Source of the DNA: CAVPTL01 sp963729195
Lineage (GTDB): Bacteria; Actinomycetota; Thermoleophilia; Gaiellales; JAICJC01
Reading direction: 5' to 3'
Assembly: GCA_963729195.1 (NCBI GenBank)
Contig: CAVSNF010000019.1
Coordinates: forward strand, 434,001 to 498,000
DNA: 64,000 bases
Position numbers and translations under genes: made by a program. Below, piece by piece: positions 45,428 to 54,434 of this stretch (positions within the stretch are counted from its first letter, which is position 1; every line of letters begins with the position of its first letter). The notes beneath the pieces are model-generated. The model did no database searches. It saw nothing but the letters and a program-made list of their open reading frames with translations, and was not told where the DNA came from.

Positions 45428-46168
45428 ATGTCTGGGTCGGCTCAGCCACACGGTCGCAGCGCTTTGGTATTCGGCGCCCGTAACCTCGGTCGCGCGGTGA
45501 TCGAGGTGCTGAAGGCGGATGGTTGGGCGGTCGCGGCGGTGGCCCGGTCGGATGAGACGCTTGCGGGGATTACCGCTGCCGGCGCCCTGGCCTTGCCCGG
45601 GGACGTCACCGATCCAGCCGCTGTCGAGTCCGCCCTGACGAAGGCCGCCGAGGCCAACGGGCCGATCGATCTGGTCGTCAACGCCGCGTCGGCCTACGGC
45701 GGCTCACGGCAAGGTCCCTTCGGCGGAGGAGTCATCGCCGAGGCCGACCTCGAGGGGTTTGACGCGTGGGCTGCCGCGCCGGCCCGCGCCGCATTCTCGT
45801 TTTTGTCGGGAAGCGGTCGCTGGCTGCTCGCGCAGGGCCGTCCGGCCACGGTGATCCAGGTCACGGGTGGTTCTGCTCGGCGGGCGATGGCGGGTCGCGG
45901 CCTGTGGGCGGCGGGCTCGTTCGGGGTGCGCGCGATCTCCAACGCGGCTGCGCTCGAGCTGCGTGAGCATGGGATTCAGGTGGCGCTCGTGATTGTCGAT
46001 GCCGGCATCGAGCCGATTGCCGGTGGGGGCCGTCCCGGTGTTCCCCAGGAGCAGCTCGCCGATCCCTACGACATCGCCCGCGGCGTGGCGTTTCTCGCCG
46101 GTCAGGGTGCCCGCGCCGCCACTCACGAGCTGCAGATCACGCCGCTGGCCGAGCGCTGGGTGCCGTAG
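45428..46168 (+). CDS. Short-chain dehydrogenase-like protein with altered active site
   Basis: 246 aa from ATG 45428. Rossmann start ALVFGARNLGRAVIEVLKAD (a Gly-rich loop of the form GARNLG), GDVTDPAAVESAL, VVNAASAYGG (NAAxAyG) and VIQVTGGSARR carry the SDR pattern. The catalytic Tyr-x-x-x-Lys is missing: its place reads LWAAGSFGVRAISNAAALEL. The protein may therefore be a binding protein or use another mechanism. The C-terminus is complete (ATHELQITPLAERWV). Confidence 0.8.
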   Translation: MSGSAQPHGRSALVFGARNLGRAVIEVLKADGWAVAAVARSDETLAGITAAGALALPGDVTDPAAVESALTKAAEANGPIDLVVNAASAYGGSRQGPFGGGVIAEADLEGFDAWAAAPARAAFSFLSGSGRWLLAQGRPATVIQVTGGSARRAMAGRGLWAAGSFGVRAISNAAALELREHGIQVALVIVDAGIEPIAGGGRPGVPQEQLADPYDIARGVAFLAGQGARAATHELQITPLAERWVP

Positions 46169-46546
46169 CTATCCGCGGCGCTCGCGGGCGGCCTGCTCTG
46201 CGAGCGTTGGTGGTGCGACCGCTGTGTAGGCATCTTCGATTACCCCGGCGACTTGATCACGGCTGAGGCCTCGGTCAAGCCGCACGCCGACCCACCCTCG
46301 ATAGCCGACATACGGCGGGACGAAGTACGAGTCGGGTGACGTCTCCGCCAACGCCTTCTGTACTCCTGCTGCGGCGGCGCACCAAAGTGCCAATCGACCG
46401 TCGCCGTGGTGATTGTCCAGAAACATGACGTAGCTCTTCTTGCGCACGAAGAACGTGGGCCTGCCGTGGCTCAGACGCTCGCTCGTCTCGGGGAGTTGTG
46501 CGCAGATGCTGCGAACGTCCTCCAAAGCTGCTTCGGCTTTCGTCAT
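46169..46546 (-). CDS. MmcQ/YjbR-family protein
   Basis: 125 aa from ATG 46546. The CyaY-like fold of the family is shown by TSERLSHGRPTFFVRKKSYV, MFLDNHHGDGRLALWCAAAA, FVPPYVGYRGWVGVRLD and the last helix VIEDAYTAVAP. Usually annotated as DNA-binding, with weak evidence. Its stop abuts the convergent SDR stop. Confidence 0.85.
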   Translation of the reverse strand: MTKAEAALEDVRSICAQLPETSERLSHGRPTFFVRKKSYVMFLDNHHGDGRLALWCAAAAGVQKALAETSPDSYFVPPYVGYRGWVGVRLDRGLSRDQVAGVIEDAYTAVAPPTLAEQAARERRG

Positions 46547-46588
46547 CACCAGAATCTTGGCACGCCGGTGTGATTGACTTGGCCCACG

Positions 46589-47170
46589 ATGAGTGACGAC
46601 GCTGCCGAGTTGGTGCTCGTGCGCCATGGCGAGACCGAGTGGAGCCTCAGCGGCAAACACACCGGGCGCACCGACATCCCACTCACCGCCAACGGCGAGC
46701 GCGGCGCCGACGCCGTCCGGAGTGCGCTTGCCCGGTGGCGGTTCTCACGCGTGTTCATGAGCCCGCTGGGACGGGCCCAGGAGACCTGCCGGCTGGCAGG
46801 TCTGGGTGCCCAGGCCGAGGTTCGCGACGACTTGGTGGAGTGGGATTACGGCGAGTACGAGGGGAGAACCACAGCCGATATCCGGCGTGAGCGGCCGGGC
46901 TGGTCGCTGTGGCGTGAAGGCCCGCTGGGCGGGGAGACCGTCGACCAAGTCGGTGTCCGGGCAGATCGGGTAATCGCAGAGGCGGTGGCCTCGCAGGCAC
47001 CGGTTGTGTTGTTCGCCCACGGGCACATCCTGCGAGTGCTGACCGCCCGCTGGCTCGGTTTGGAGGCCGACGCCGGGCGGCTGTTTGCGCTGGATCCCGC
47101 GACCATCTCGATCCTCGGCCGCGAGCGCGAGACACGGGTGATCCGGTCGTGGAACATGCCGCCCGGCTAG
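46589..47170 (+). CDS. Histidine phosphatase family protein
   Basis: 193 aa from ATG 46589. The phospho-His motif is LVLVRHGETEWSLSGKHTGR; a second Arg/Glu pair lies in MSPLGRAQETCRLAG and EWDYGEYEGRT; the second catalytic His is in VLFAHGHILRVL. The family includes phosphoglycerate mutases, acid phosphatases and alpha-ribazole phosphatases. Lacking an adjacent pathway gene, the substrate is unknown. Confidence 0.92.
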   Translation: MSDDAAELVLVRHGETEWSLSGKHTGRTDIPLTANGERGADAVRSALARWRFSRVFMSPLGRAQETCRLAGLGAQAEVRDDLVEWDYGEYEGRTTADIRRERPGWSLWREGPLGGETVDQVGVRADRVIAEAVASQAPVVLFAHGHILRVLTARWLGLEADAGRLFALDPATISILGRERETRVIRSWNMPPG

Positions 47171-47183
47171 CTGCCCGACGCCG

Positions 47184-47831
47184 CTACGCGCGGCGCGCGA
47201 CCGCTGAGCGGGCCACTCTCCACCAGGCCCGGGGAAGCCCCGAGCGGGCAGTATCGATCGCGTGTGCCAAAGCGTCCTTGGCGTCTGCGATTACCGGCGC
47301 GCCGTGTCCCACGGCGATCGCCGATGGCGCAAGCCCTCGGAATGCCCCGACGGGAGGGCGAATGCGAAGCAGCGGATGAACGCCGATCGATTCGTCGCTG
47401 TCGGCAAGGAAGTACGGCGTTGTGCCGAGCGCGTCTGCACTTACCAGCAGGCCCCGCTCGGGCAGCCACAGAGCCGATTCGTTCCAGCCCGGCATTGCCA
47501 AAATCGCCCGTTCCTGGATGCCGTCGATCATCAGCGGCTCCCCGCTGCCTGCCAGTGTGCTCGGCACCAGGCGGGGACAGCCGTACCGGTTGGCCAGCGA
47601 ACGGGCGTCGCGATGGTGTCGGTCAAGCAGGGTGCAGACTCCGATCACGGCCCCGAGCGGCTCGATCAGCTGGTCGAGACCATCTCCGTCCACGGGATCT
47701 ACCAGCAGACAGCCACCCGCGATCGCGATGGCAGTTGAGGTGCGAACGACGCTCTTACCGGCGCCGAATGTCCAGCACACGGCGTCGCATTGGTCGATCG
47801 GGTAGGTGGTGATGACGGCGGTGGTTGCCAT
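47184..47831 (-). CDS. Metallo-beta-lactamase-fold-like protein, partly degenerate
   Basis: 215 aa from ATG 47831. The strand order and segments GGCLLVDPVDGDGLDQL, LLDRHHRDARSLANRYGCP, ESALWLPERGLLVSADALG and IAVGHGAPVI follow the MBL fold. The HxHxDH motif is reduced to DRHHRDA, so one metal site may be lost. It is convergent with the histidine phosphatase gene. Function unknown. Confidence 0.65.
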   Translation of the reverse strand: MATTAVITTYPIDQCDAVCWTFGAGKSVVRTSTAIAIAGGCLLVDPVDGDGLDQLIEPLGAVIGVCTLLDRHHRDARSLANRYGCPRLVPSTLAGSGEPLMIDGIQERAILAMPGWNESALWLPERGLLVSADALGTTPYFLADSDESIGVHPLLRIRPPVGAFRGLAPSAIAVGHGAPVIADAKDALAHAIDTARSGLPRAWWRVARSAVARRA

Positions 47832-47838
47832 GTACCGC

Positions 47839-47844
47839 AGGGTA
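47839..47844 (-). promoter_or_regulatory. -10 box of the MBL-like gene
   Basis: TACCCT on the minus strand lies 13 nt before the ATG at 47831. Confidence 0.35.
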
Positions 47845-47949
47845 GTTGCCGGCCGCGGCGGCTCCAATAATCACCCATTCGAGGGAACTCGGGGCTAAAG
47901 CGCTCGCCTATCGTGGTCGATGCTGGCCGCAAGGAGAGGTGGACGGCGC

Positions 47950-48699
47950 ATGACTGTGAGGCACGGGACTTCATCGGACTTGGCCGGGGCGGCTTCGGCG
48001 CTGGTCGCGAGCTCGGTGATCGAGGTCGAAACCGACCGTGGCGAGACGATCGAGTTGTGGACGATCGCAAGCGACGGCGAAACGGTCACTGCCAGCGGAC
48101 CCCGCTTGGCGGTCGCCGACGGCATGAAGATGACGTGCCGTCTGGTGGGAGACCGCGGCGTTCAGACCGTGTCTGCGGTGGTGGACTCGGCCGAATACCG
48201 GTCTCCGGCACGCGCATCGCTGACGCTTCGAATCGTGGACGTTGCGATCGACGAGTATCAGCGGCGAGCCACGCGACTCTCCGTGCGGGCGGCGGCGACT
48301 CTGCGCGCGACCGTGTCTGACCGAGTGGTTCCGGGCGAGTCGATCGCGATGACGATGGTCGATCTGTCGGAATCGGGAGTGGGGCTGACCACGACCGACG
48401 ACCGGCTCCGCGCCGGCGACCGCTTCATGTTCACAGCGCGCTTCCTCGAGGGAGCGATCATCGGTGAAGTGCGAGTCGCCTACGTCGCTCAGAGTTCCTC
48501 ACCGGGAGTTTTCATTGCCGGCTGTTTCTTCCTCGACCGAGCACCGCTCACAGACGTCATCACTCGAGTGCTGGCACGGCTTGGCGGCGACAATCGGCCG
48601 GCTCCCGATTCGGTGCGAGACGTGCTGGCGCCGGCCGAGACGGCGGCAGCGGATCGCCGCGCCGATCCGTGGCGGTCTCACCGTCCCGTGATCTCCTAG
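47950..48699 (+). CDS. PilZ-domain protein (putative c-di-GMP receptor)
   Basis: 249 aa. Start ATG 47950 is favoured by AAGGAGAGG about 11 nt upstream over an in-frame ATG at 47920. The N-terminal half is a strand-rich domain like the YcgR-N module (ELWTIASDGETVTASG). The C-terminal PilZ domain has the RxxxR motif in QRRATRLSVRAAATL and the D/NxSxxG motif in MVDLSESGVGLTTTD, the two c-di-GMP contacts. It probably controls motility or envelope output. The Crp gene follows, convergent. Confidence 0.85.
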   Translation: MTVRHGTSSDLAGAASALVASSVIEVETDRGETIELWTIASDGETVTASGPRLAVADGMKMTCRLVGDRGVQTVSAVVDSAEYRSPARASLTLRIVDVAIDEYQRRATRLSVRAAATLRATVSDRVVPGESIAMTMVDLSESGVGLTTTDDRLRAGDRFMFTARFLEGAIIGEVRVAYVAQSSSPGVFIAGCFFLDRAPLTDVITRVLARLGGDNRPAPDSVRDVLAPAETAAADRRADPWRSHRPVIS

Positions 48700-48723
48700 T
48701 CGCAGAGCTAGATGATTGATCGC

Positions 48724-49365
48724 CTACTGGGATGGATCGGCATGCATCGTGATGCGCCCGCGGCGAACCTCGACCGACCCCTGTTTTCGCATATTCCCAA
48801 GCACACGGCTGACGGTCAGCCGAGACGTGCCTGCGAGTCCAGCGAGATCTTCCTGGGTGAGGGGAATGGTGGCGGTGCCCGAGTCGTCGGCGTAGCGCTG
48901 CGCGAGGTCGTCGAGTAGCCGGCTGACGCGCTGCGGGGCGGGGGTGTAGAGGGCTTCCACCAGCCGGTTTGTGAGCTCGGCCACCCGATCGGCGAGCAGG
49001 CTCACGAGCATCGCATCCAGGTGGGGGTGTTGCCGGCGCAGCTCGGTGAACTGCTGGAGCGACAGCACCCGGGTTTCGCTTGGCTCGAGCGCCTCAACAG
49101 TGGCGCTGCGCGTGTGTTCGGGGCGGATCAGGGCCAGCTCGCCAAAACAGTCGCCGGGACCCAGCAGGGACAGGGAGGCGACGTCGCCGACCGGTGTGAT
49201 CACCCGCACGGCGAAGCATCCCGACGCGATCAGGTGCATCGTGTCGGAGGGATCGTCTCGGTGAAACACGACCTCGCCGCGGCGGTACGTGCGACGGCGA
49301 GCCGCCGCCAGAACCATTCGAGCGTCCTCATCTGAGAGCGGGGAGAGAATCGGCCACGCCGGCAT
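48724..49365 (-). CDS. Crp/Fnr-family transcriptional regulator
   Basis: 213 aa. N-terminal cyclic-nucleotide-binding beta barrel with the phosphate-binding cassette GPGDCFGELALIRPEHTRSA (Glu and Arg as in cAMP-binding Crp proteins). Long dimer helix (AMLVSLLADRVAELTNRLV), then a winged helix-turn-helix LTQEDLAGLAGTSRLTVSRV. The intact phosphate cassette makes cAMP or cGMP binding plausible, which fits the many cyclase genes in the window. Its own -10 box is at 49373. Confidence 0.93.
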   Translation of the reverse strand: MPAWPILSPLSDEDARMVLAAARRRTYRRGEVVFHRDDPSDTMHLIASGCFAVRVITPVGDVASLSLLGPGDCFGELALIRPEHTRSATVEALEPSETRVLSLQQFTELRRQHPHLDAMLVSLLADRVAELTNRLVEALYTPAPQRVSRLLDDLAQRYADDSGTATIPLTQEDLAGLAGTSRLTVSRVLGNMRKQGSVEVRRGRITMHADPSQ

Positions 49366-49372
49366 GGCTCCC

Positions 49373-49378
49373 AGCCTA
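49373..49378 (-). promoter_or_regulatory. -10 box of the Crp-family gene
   Basis: TAGGCT on the minus strand lies 13 nt before the ATG at 49365. Confidence 0.4.
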
Positions 49379-49487
49379 AACCATGTGTATCGAAGGTGAC
49401 GTTTTCAGTACCTCCCGGGGAGCGGTGGCGGTGCCCGGCCGCCCATAGCCTCCTTCCATGTTTTCAAACCAGCGGAAGGGACAGAGC

Positions 49488-49892
49488 ATGAACGCCATCT
49501 CCACACTCAAGCGGTCTCTGGTCATCTCGGGTGCCGCGCTGGTGCTCGCGGTGCCGGCAGCACAGGCAGCGCAGGAGCCGAGCCAGCAAGACCTCTCCAC
49601 GCTCAACAAGGTGCCGGTCAGCCTCGTAGCGCTGAACCAGGTCACCGATGCGCCCGTCAACCAGGTCACGGCGAAGGCGGCCGCGCCGTCCAGCGAAGTC
49701 GGCCTGCAGATGCAGCGCTTCCAGCACGCCGCGACGCGCGGCCCCCAGCCGGCACCGGTCGTGAAGACCGAAGATCACGTCGAATGGATCAACTTCGTCA
49801 TCGGCGGGCTGATCGTCGCCCTCGTGTTCTCGTTGCTCTACGTCGGAGCTTCGCGGACACAGATGCCGGGCAAGCCTCGCCCTCAGGCATAG
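49488..49892 (+). CDS. Small exported membrane protein, tandem copy 1
   Basis: 134 aa from ATG 49488 with GCGGAAGGGAC upstream. Signal peptide (STLKRSLVISGAALVLAVPA then AQA), a Gln/Ala/Pro-rich exported middle, and a C-terminal membrane helix (WINFVIGGLIVALVFSLLYV) ending GASRTQMPGKP. It looks like a single-pass protein with a free outer domain. No family recognised. The gene is duplicated just downstream with its upstream region and terminator. Confidence 0.7.
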   Translation: MNAISTLKRSLVISGAALVLAVPAAQAAQEPSQQDLSTLNKVPVSLVALNQVTDAPVNQVTAKAAAPSSEVGLQMQRFQHAATRGPQPAPVVKTEDHVEWINFVIGGLIVALVFSLLYVGASRTQMPGKPRPQA

Positions 49893-49931
49893 CCAAAACA
49901 TCAGCGCCTTTCGCGGCCGCTGGTACCACAG

Positions 49932-49971
49932 ACGCCTCCCGGATCGTGGAGACCCTCCGGGAGGCGTTTGT
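49932..49971 (+). terminator. Hairpin terminator, tandem copy 1
   Basis: ACGCCTCCCGGA (49932-49943) pairs perfectly with TCCGGGAGGCGT (49956-49967), 12-nt loop, followed by TTGT. The hairpin with at least 40 flanking bases recurs nearly unchanged at 50533. Confidence 0.8.
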
Positions 49972-50113
49972 CATGTGCGTTTCGGGTCGCGGTCCGGGGA
50001 GTAGCGAGTGTATCGACGGTGACACTCGCTGTGCCTCTCGGGAAGCGGTGGTGAGTACCGCCCGCCCATAACCTTCAACGCAGAAGTTCAGACCAGCGGA
50101 AGGGATACACACA

Positions 50114-50513
50114 ATGAACGCCATCACCACACTCAAGAGGTCTCTCGTCATCTCAGGTGCCGCACTCGTCCTCGCCGTACCCGCAGCGCAGGCCGCTCAT
50201 GAGCCGAGCCAGTGGTACAACGTCAGGAACTCTCGACTCTCAGCCCACCGCGATTGCGGCTCAGCCGACTCAGGCTCCCACGCCGCCCAACGACCTTGGG
50301 ACGCAGTCGGTGCGGTTCGTGCACGCTGCCACCCGCGCGCCACAGGCGCAGACACCGGTGACCGCCGGGCGTGACGCGCAGTGGACGAACCTGGCCATCG
50401 GCGCAGTGGTTGTCGGGCTCGTGTTCTCACTGCTCTACATCGGCGCGACGCGGACGCAGATGCCACGCGCACCACGCTCTCGCAAGCACGGCCAGACCAT
50501 CAGCGCCAGTTAG
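50114..50513 (+). CDS. Small exported membrane protein, tandem copy 2 (frame broken)
   Basis: About 133 aa after repair. The signal peptide is almost identical to copy 1 (TTLKRSLVISGAALVLAVPA then AQA), and the C-terminus matches too (NLAIGAVVVGLVFSLLYIGA then TRTQMP). The exported middle has diverged (SQPTAIAAQPTQAPTPPND). One frame change near 50220 is cured by removing an A, giving SQWYTSGTLDSQPTA. Promoter-side sequence and GCGGAAGGGA ribosome site are conserved with copy 1. Confidence 0.7.
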
Positions 50514-50532
50514 CGGCCGCTGGTACCACCAG

Positions 50533-50572
50533 ACGCCTCCCGGATCGTGGAGACCCTCCGGGAGGCGTTTGT
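50533..50572 (+). terminator. Hairpin terminator, tandem copy 2
   Basis: ACGCCTCCCGGA (50533-50544) / TCCGGGAGGCGT (50557-50568), identical stem and loop to the hairpin at 49932, followed by TTGT. Confidence 0.8.
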
Positions 50573-50644
50573 CTGGTCCAGCGGCCCCGCGGATACCGGC
50601 GGCGGTGCGCAGCGAGTAGGCTCCACGACGGTGACCAAGCAGCC

Positions 50645-50848
50645 ATGACCGACGAAACGCGATGGGTAACCGTGGCCACAGCCCAGAACGAGTGGGAAGC
50701 GGAGCTGACCCGGCAGCGGCTGGAGGCGGTCAGCATCCCGGTCGCACTCGAGCCGGCCGGAGCCAGGGCGTACCTGGGGGCGAGCTCGCCGTTCGAAATC
50801 AAGGTACCGGTCGAGCAGCTGGCCGACGCTCAGGAAGCGTTGCAGTAA
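50645..50848 (+). CDS. DUF2007-like small protein
   Basis: 67 aa from ATG 50645. RWVTVATAQNEWEAELTRQR, then LEAVSIPVALEP and FEIKVPVEQLADAQEAL, is the ferredoxin-like pattern of DUF2007 (putative signal-transducing) proteins, which carry an N-terminal VTVATAxNExEAE-type strand and helix. Function unknown. Confidence 0.7.
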   Translation: MTDETRWVTVATAQNEWEAELTRQRLEAVSIPVALEPAGARAYLGASSPFEIKVPVEQLADAQEALQ

Positions 50849-50941
50849 CAGCAGGCGGGTGAACGCCCCATCTTCGCCCCAGGATCGTCTGTTCACGGAT
50901 GATTTTGGCTAGCCTCGGGAAAAGAGGTTGGAGGAGAGCGT

Positions 50942-51178
50942 ATGTTTGAGCCGTCACCGGAAAAGCTCGTAATCGTCCTGATCATCGCGCTGATCATTCT
51001 GGGTCCGAAGCGACTCCCCGAAGTGGGCCGCTCACTCGGTAAGGGCCTGCGTGAGTTCAAGGACGGGATTTCCGGCCACGAATCGGAGCCTCCCGACCCG
51101 GCACCTGCCGCGAGTCTTCCGCAGTCTTCGTCCTTCACCCCGCCGGCTTCGCCAGAGCACACTTCCACGCCTGGCTGA
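50942..51178 (+). CDS. tatA: Sec-independent (twin-arginine) translocase TatA-type protein
   Basis: 78 aa. N-terminal membrane helix EKLVIVLIIALIILGPKRLP followed by the amphipathic helix EVGRSLGKGLREFKDGISG, the defining TatA/TatB layout, then a Pro/Ser-rich tail. The FGPKxLP-type hinge is here LGPKRLP. TatA is more likely than TatB from its length. tatC is not adjacent. Confidence 0.9.
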   Translation: MFEPSPEKLVIVLIIALIILGPKRLPEVGRSLGKGLREFKDGISGHESEPPDPAPAASLPQSSSFTPPASPEHTSTPG

Positions 51179-51232
51179 CGGCGGTCGGGAGGTGCTGTTC
51201 GGCCGCGACCGGCTCTCACGTCGCTGAGCGGC

Positions 51233-51238
51233 TAGAGT
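51233..51238 (+). promoter_or_regulatory. -10 box of the second cyclase-ATPase gene
   Basis: TAGAGT lies 13 nt before the GTG at 51246. Confidence 0.4.
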
Positions 51239-51245
51239 CGCGATT

Positions 51246-54200
51246 GTGACAACCTCGACTTGCGCGCACTGTGGCGCCGTAGTTCCGGCCGGCGCACAGT
51301 TCTGCCCGGCGTGTGCGGCGCCGGTCGAGACCGCCGCACCCGGCGAGGAACGCAAGCTGGCAACGGTGCTGTTCGCCGACCTGGTCGGGTCGACCGCACT
51401 TGCGGGGGCTGAGGATCCGGAGCGTATCCGTGCCCTGCTCGACCGCTTCTACGACACCATGGCCGCCGAGATCGAGCGTGCCGGCGGGACGGTCGAGAAG
51501 TTTGTCGGCGACGCCGTGATGGCGGCCTTCGGCGCCCCCGCAGCACACGAGGATCACGCGGAGCGCGCCTTGCATGCCGCTCTGGCGATGCGGCAGCGAC
51601 TGGCCGAGGTGTTCGGTCAGCGGCTGGCGCTTCGCATCGGGATCAATACCGGCGACGTCGTCGTCGGCCGCCCGCGGGAGGGCAGCTCGTTCGTCACCGG
51701 CGATGCCGTCAACGTCGGCGCACGGCTCGAGCAGGCCGCCTCAGCCGGTGAGATTCTGGTCGGTGAGCGAACGGTGGCGGCCGTGCGCGGCGCCTTCGAA
51801 TTCGGCGACGCGATGACTGTGGACGCGAAGGGGAAACCGGGAGGAGTCGCATGCCGACAGCTGGTACGTGCGCTTTCGCTGATGAGGTCGCGTGGGGTGC
51901 GCGGCCTGAACCGTGCCTTCGTCGGCCGGGAGGCCGAGCTGGAGCAGCTGCAACTGACATATCGCAAGGTCGCCGATGACCGCGAGTCACACCTGATCAC
52001 GATTCTCGGCGATCCCGGTGTGGGCAAGACCAGATTGCTGCGGGAGCTGTGGGAGTGGCTTGCCGACAGTGCACCTGAGCCGTTGCGCCGGACGGGTCGG
52101 TGCCTTTCCTACGGTCAGGGCATCACCTACTGGCCGTTGGCCGAGGTGCTGAAGGAGCACTTCGGGATTCTCGAAAGCGATTCGGTGGACGCTGTCGAAC
52201 TCGCGCTCGCCGAGCATCCGTTTTTGGGTCTCACGCTCGGGATCAGCCCGACCGAGGATCTCCACCCGCTGGCCGCGCGCGAGCGGCTCCACGACTCGTG
52301 GGTCGAGTTCATCGAGTCCCTCGCCCAGGAACGGCCGATCGTGCTGCTGGTCGAGGATCTGCATTGGGCTGAGGACGACCTCTGCGATCTGCTCGAAACG
52401 CTGGTCGCTCAGGTCGAAGGGCCGCTGCTATTGGTCACGACGGCGCGACCAGAGCTGCTCGACCGCCGGCCGGCGTGGGTCAGAGCGCGACGCCAGACAT
52501 CCCAACTCGTGCTCGAGGCACTGCCGCCGGCCGGGGCAGGGCAGCTGCTGGACTCGCTGCTGGGGGTCGAGCCGCCGGCGTCAGTGCGCCGGCTGATCCT
52601 CGAGCGGGCGGAGGGAAACCCGTTCTTCGTCGAGGAGCTGGTTGCCACGCTGATCGATCGAGATGTGCTGCAGCGAAGCGCGAACGGCTGGTCATTCGGC
52701 GAGTTGCCGCCGGGGTTCGATGTGCCCGACTCGGTCAAGGCTGTGCTGGCCGCGCGGATCGATCTTCTGCCGGCGGCTGAGAAGTCGGCGCTGCAGGCTG
52801 CCTCGGTGATCGGGCGGGTGTTTTGGACAGGCCCGGTGTACGAGCTGGTCGAGGGCGCTCAGCCCGACTTCGGGCTGCTCGAGGAACGAGACTTCGTTCG
52901 CCGTCGTCAGGGCTCCTCGCTCGCCGGCGAGCGCGAGTACGTGATCAAGCACGCGCTCACCCGCGAGGTTGCGTATGCAAGCCTGCCCAAGGCGGTGCGT
53001 GGGCATCGCCACGCCGCCTTCGCGGACTGGCTCGAACGCCAAGGGGAAGGTCGCGAGGAGCACGCGCCGATGCTTGCCTATCACTACGCGGAGGCGGTTC
53101 GTCCCGATGACATCGATCTTGCCTGGCAAGGCCAAGCCGAGGTGGTCGAACGGCTGCGCGGGAAGGCGATCGCGTGGTCGCGCCAGGCCGCCGATTTGGC
53201 GATCGGGCGCTACGAGATCGACGAGGGCCTTTCGTCTGCTGCACCGAGCGCTCGAACTCGAGTCGGATCCTCCGCAGCAGTCGGAACTGTGGCATTCCAT
53301 CGGCCACGCCAACGCGCTCAAGTTCGACGGGCCGCGGTTCTTGGAAGCGATGGAGCATGCGATCGAGCTGGGCGGCCCCCAGGCCGAGCTTTACACCGAA
53401 CTCGCTCTGCAGGCGGTGCGGCGCTCCGGCATGTGGATTCGGCGATACGACCCGGCGCTGCTCGACCGGTGGGTCGAGCGCGCAATCGAGCTGTCCCCGG
53501 AGGGTTCTCCGACCTATCCGAACGCGTTGGCCGCTTTGGCGCTGAGAACGAGCGACGAAGAGGCCGCACGTGCGCTCCAGGCCGTCGCGGAGCGGCTCGG
53601 CGACCCCGAGCTGCGCTCGCATGCGCTGGCGGCCCTCACCTCGGCGGCATGGCGATCGGGGGATTTGGATCGCGTGCGCGGACTGGTCGAGGCCCGTCTC
53701 GATCTGCTCGCCGACATCTCCGCGCCGGACGATCGCCATTTTGCGCTGATGCAGGCGATCGAGATCGCCCTCGTTCAGGGCAGGGTGCCGGCGCGTTGCA
53801 GAGCGAGTTCGATGCTCTCCGAGATGGTCGAGGGCCTGACGGTGCATCATCGGCTCCACGGCGTCTACATGCGGCTTCGGGTGGAGACGCTCGCGGGTCG
53901 CTGGGATGCAGTGCGGCAGCTGACCTCAACGGCCGAACGGGCAGTGGAAGCAAACTCGAACACTCCCTGTCCGGGCAATGTGACCTCGCTTTTGGTGTGT
54001 GCCCTGGCCGGCGCGCACGGCGGAGACGCGAGCGGGGCCCGCCGCCTCGAGCAGGAGGCCGACTCGATCGGGATGGAGGGGTTCAGCGAGTTCGATTCGC
54101 CGAAGCTTCGGTTGGCGCTGCTTCGCAACGACCTCGGTGACCTCGGGCGACTGGTCGACGCTCTCGGCCCGGTCGAGCTTGCGCCGTACGGGTTCGATAG

Positions 54201-54424
54201 CGCGGCGGCGCTGCTCGACGCGCTCGTCGCCCTCGGCGACACCGCGCGGGTGGAAGTCCGAGGCGCAGGCGTGGCTTCTGCCCGGCACTTACGTGGAGCC
54301 GTTCGCGCTCAGGGCGCTCGGCGTCGCTCGCAAGGATCCACAGCTCGTCGGCCAAGCCGCGGACCGCTTTGCTGCGATGGATCTGCAGTGGCATGCGGCG
54401 GAGACGCGCAAGCTGAGGGTGTAG
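51246..54424 (+). CDS. Zinc-ribbon / class III nucleotide cyclase / AAA ATPase / TPR protein (frame broken)
   Basis: About 1059 aa after repair. N-terminal zinc ribbon (CAHCGAVVPAGAQFCPACA), then a cyclase domain with all catalytic elements: VLFADLVGSTALAG and KFVGDAVMAAFG (metal Asp), and DAVNVGARLEQA with the transition-state Asn and Arg. Next is a large ATPase with P-loop TILGDPGVGKTRLLREL near residue 255 and LLVEDLHWAEDDL (Walker B), then a helical-repeat region to the end. Frame changes near 53228 and 54255, possibly one near 53790. Unlike the other cyclases here its active site is canonical, so cAMP synthesis is likely. Confidence 0.85.
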
Positions 54425-54434
54425 CGGCGGCTCT

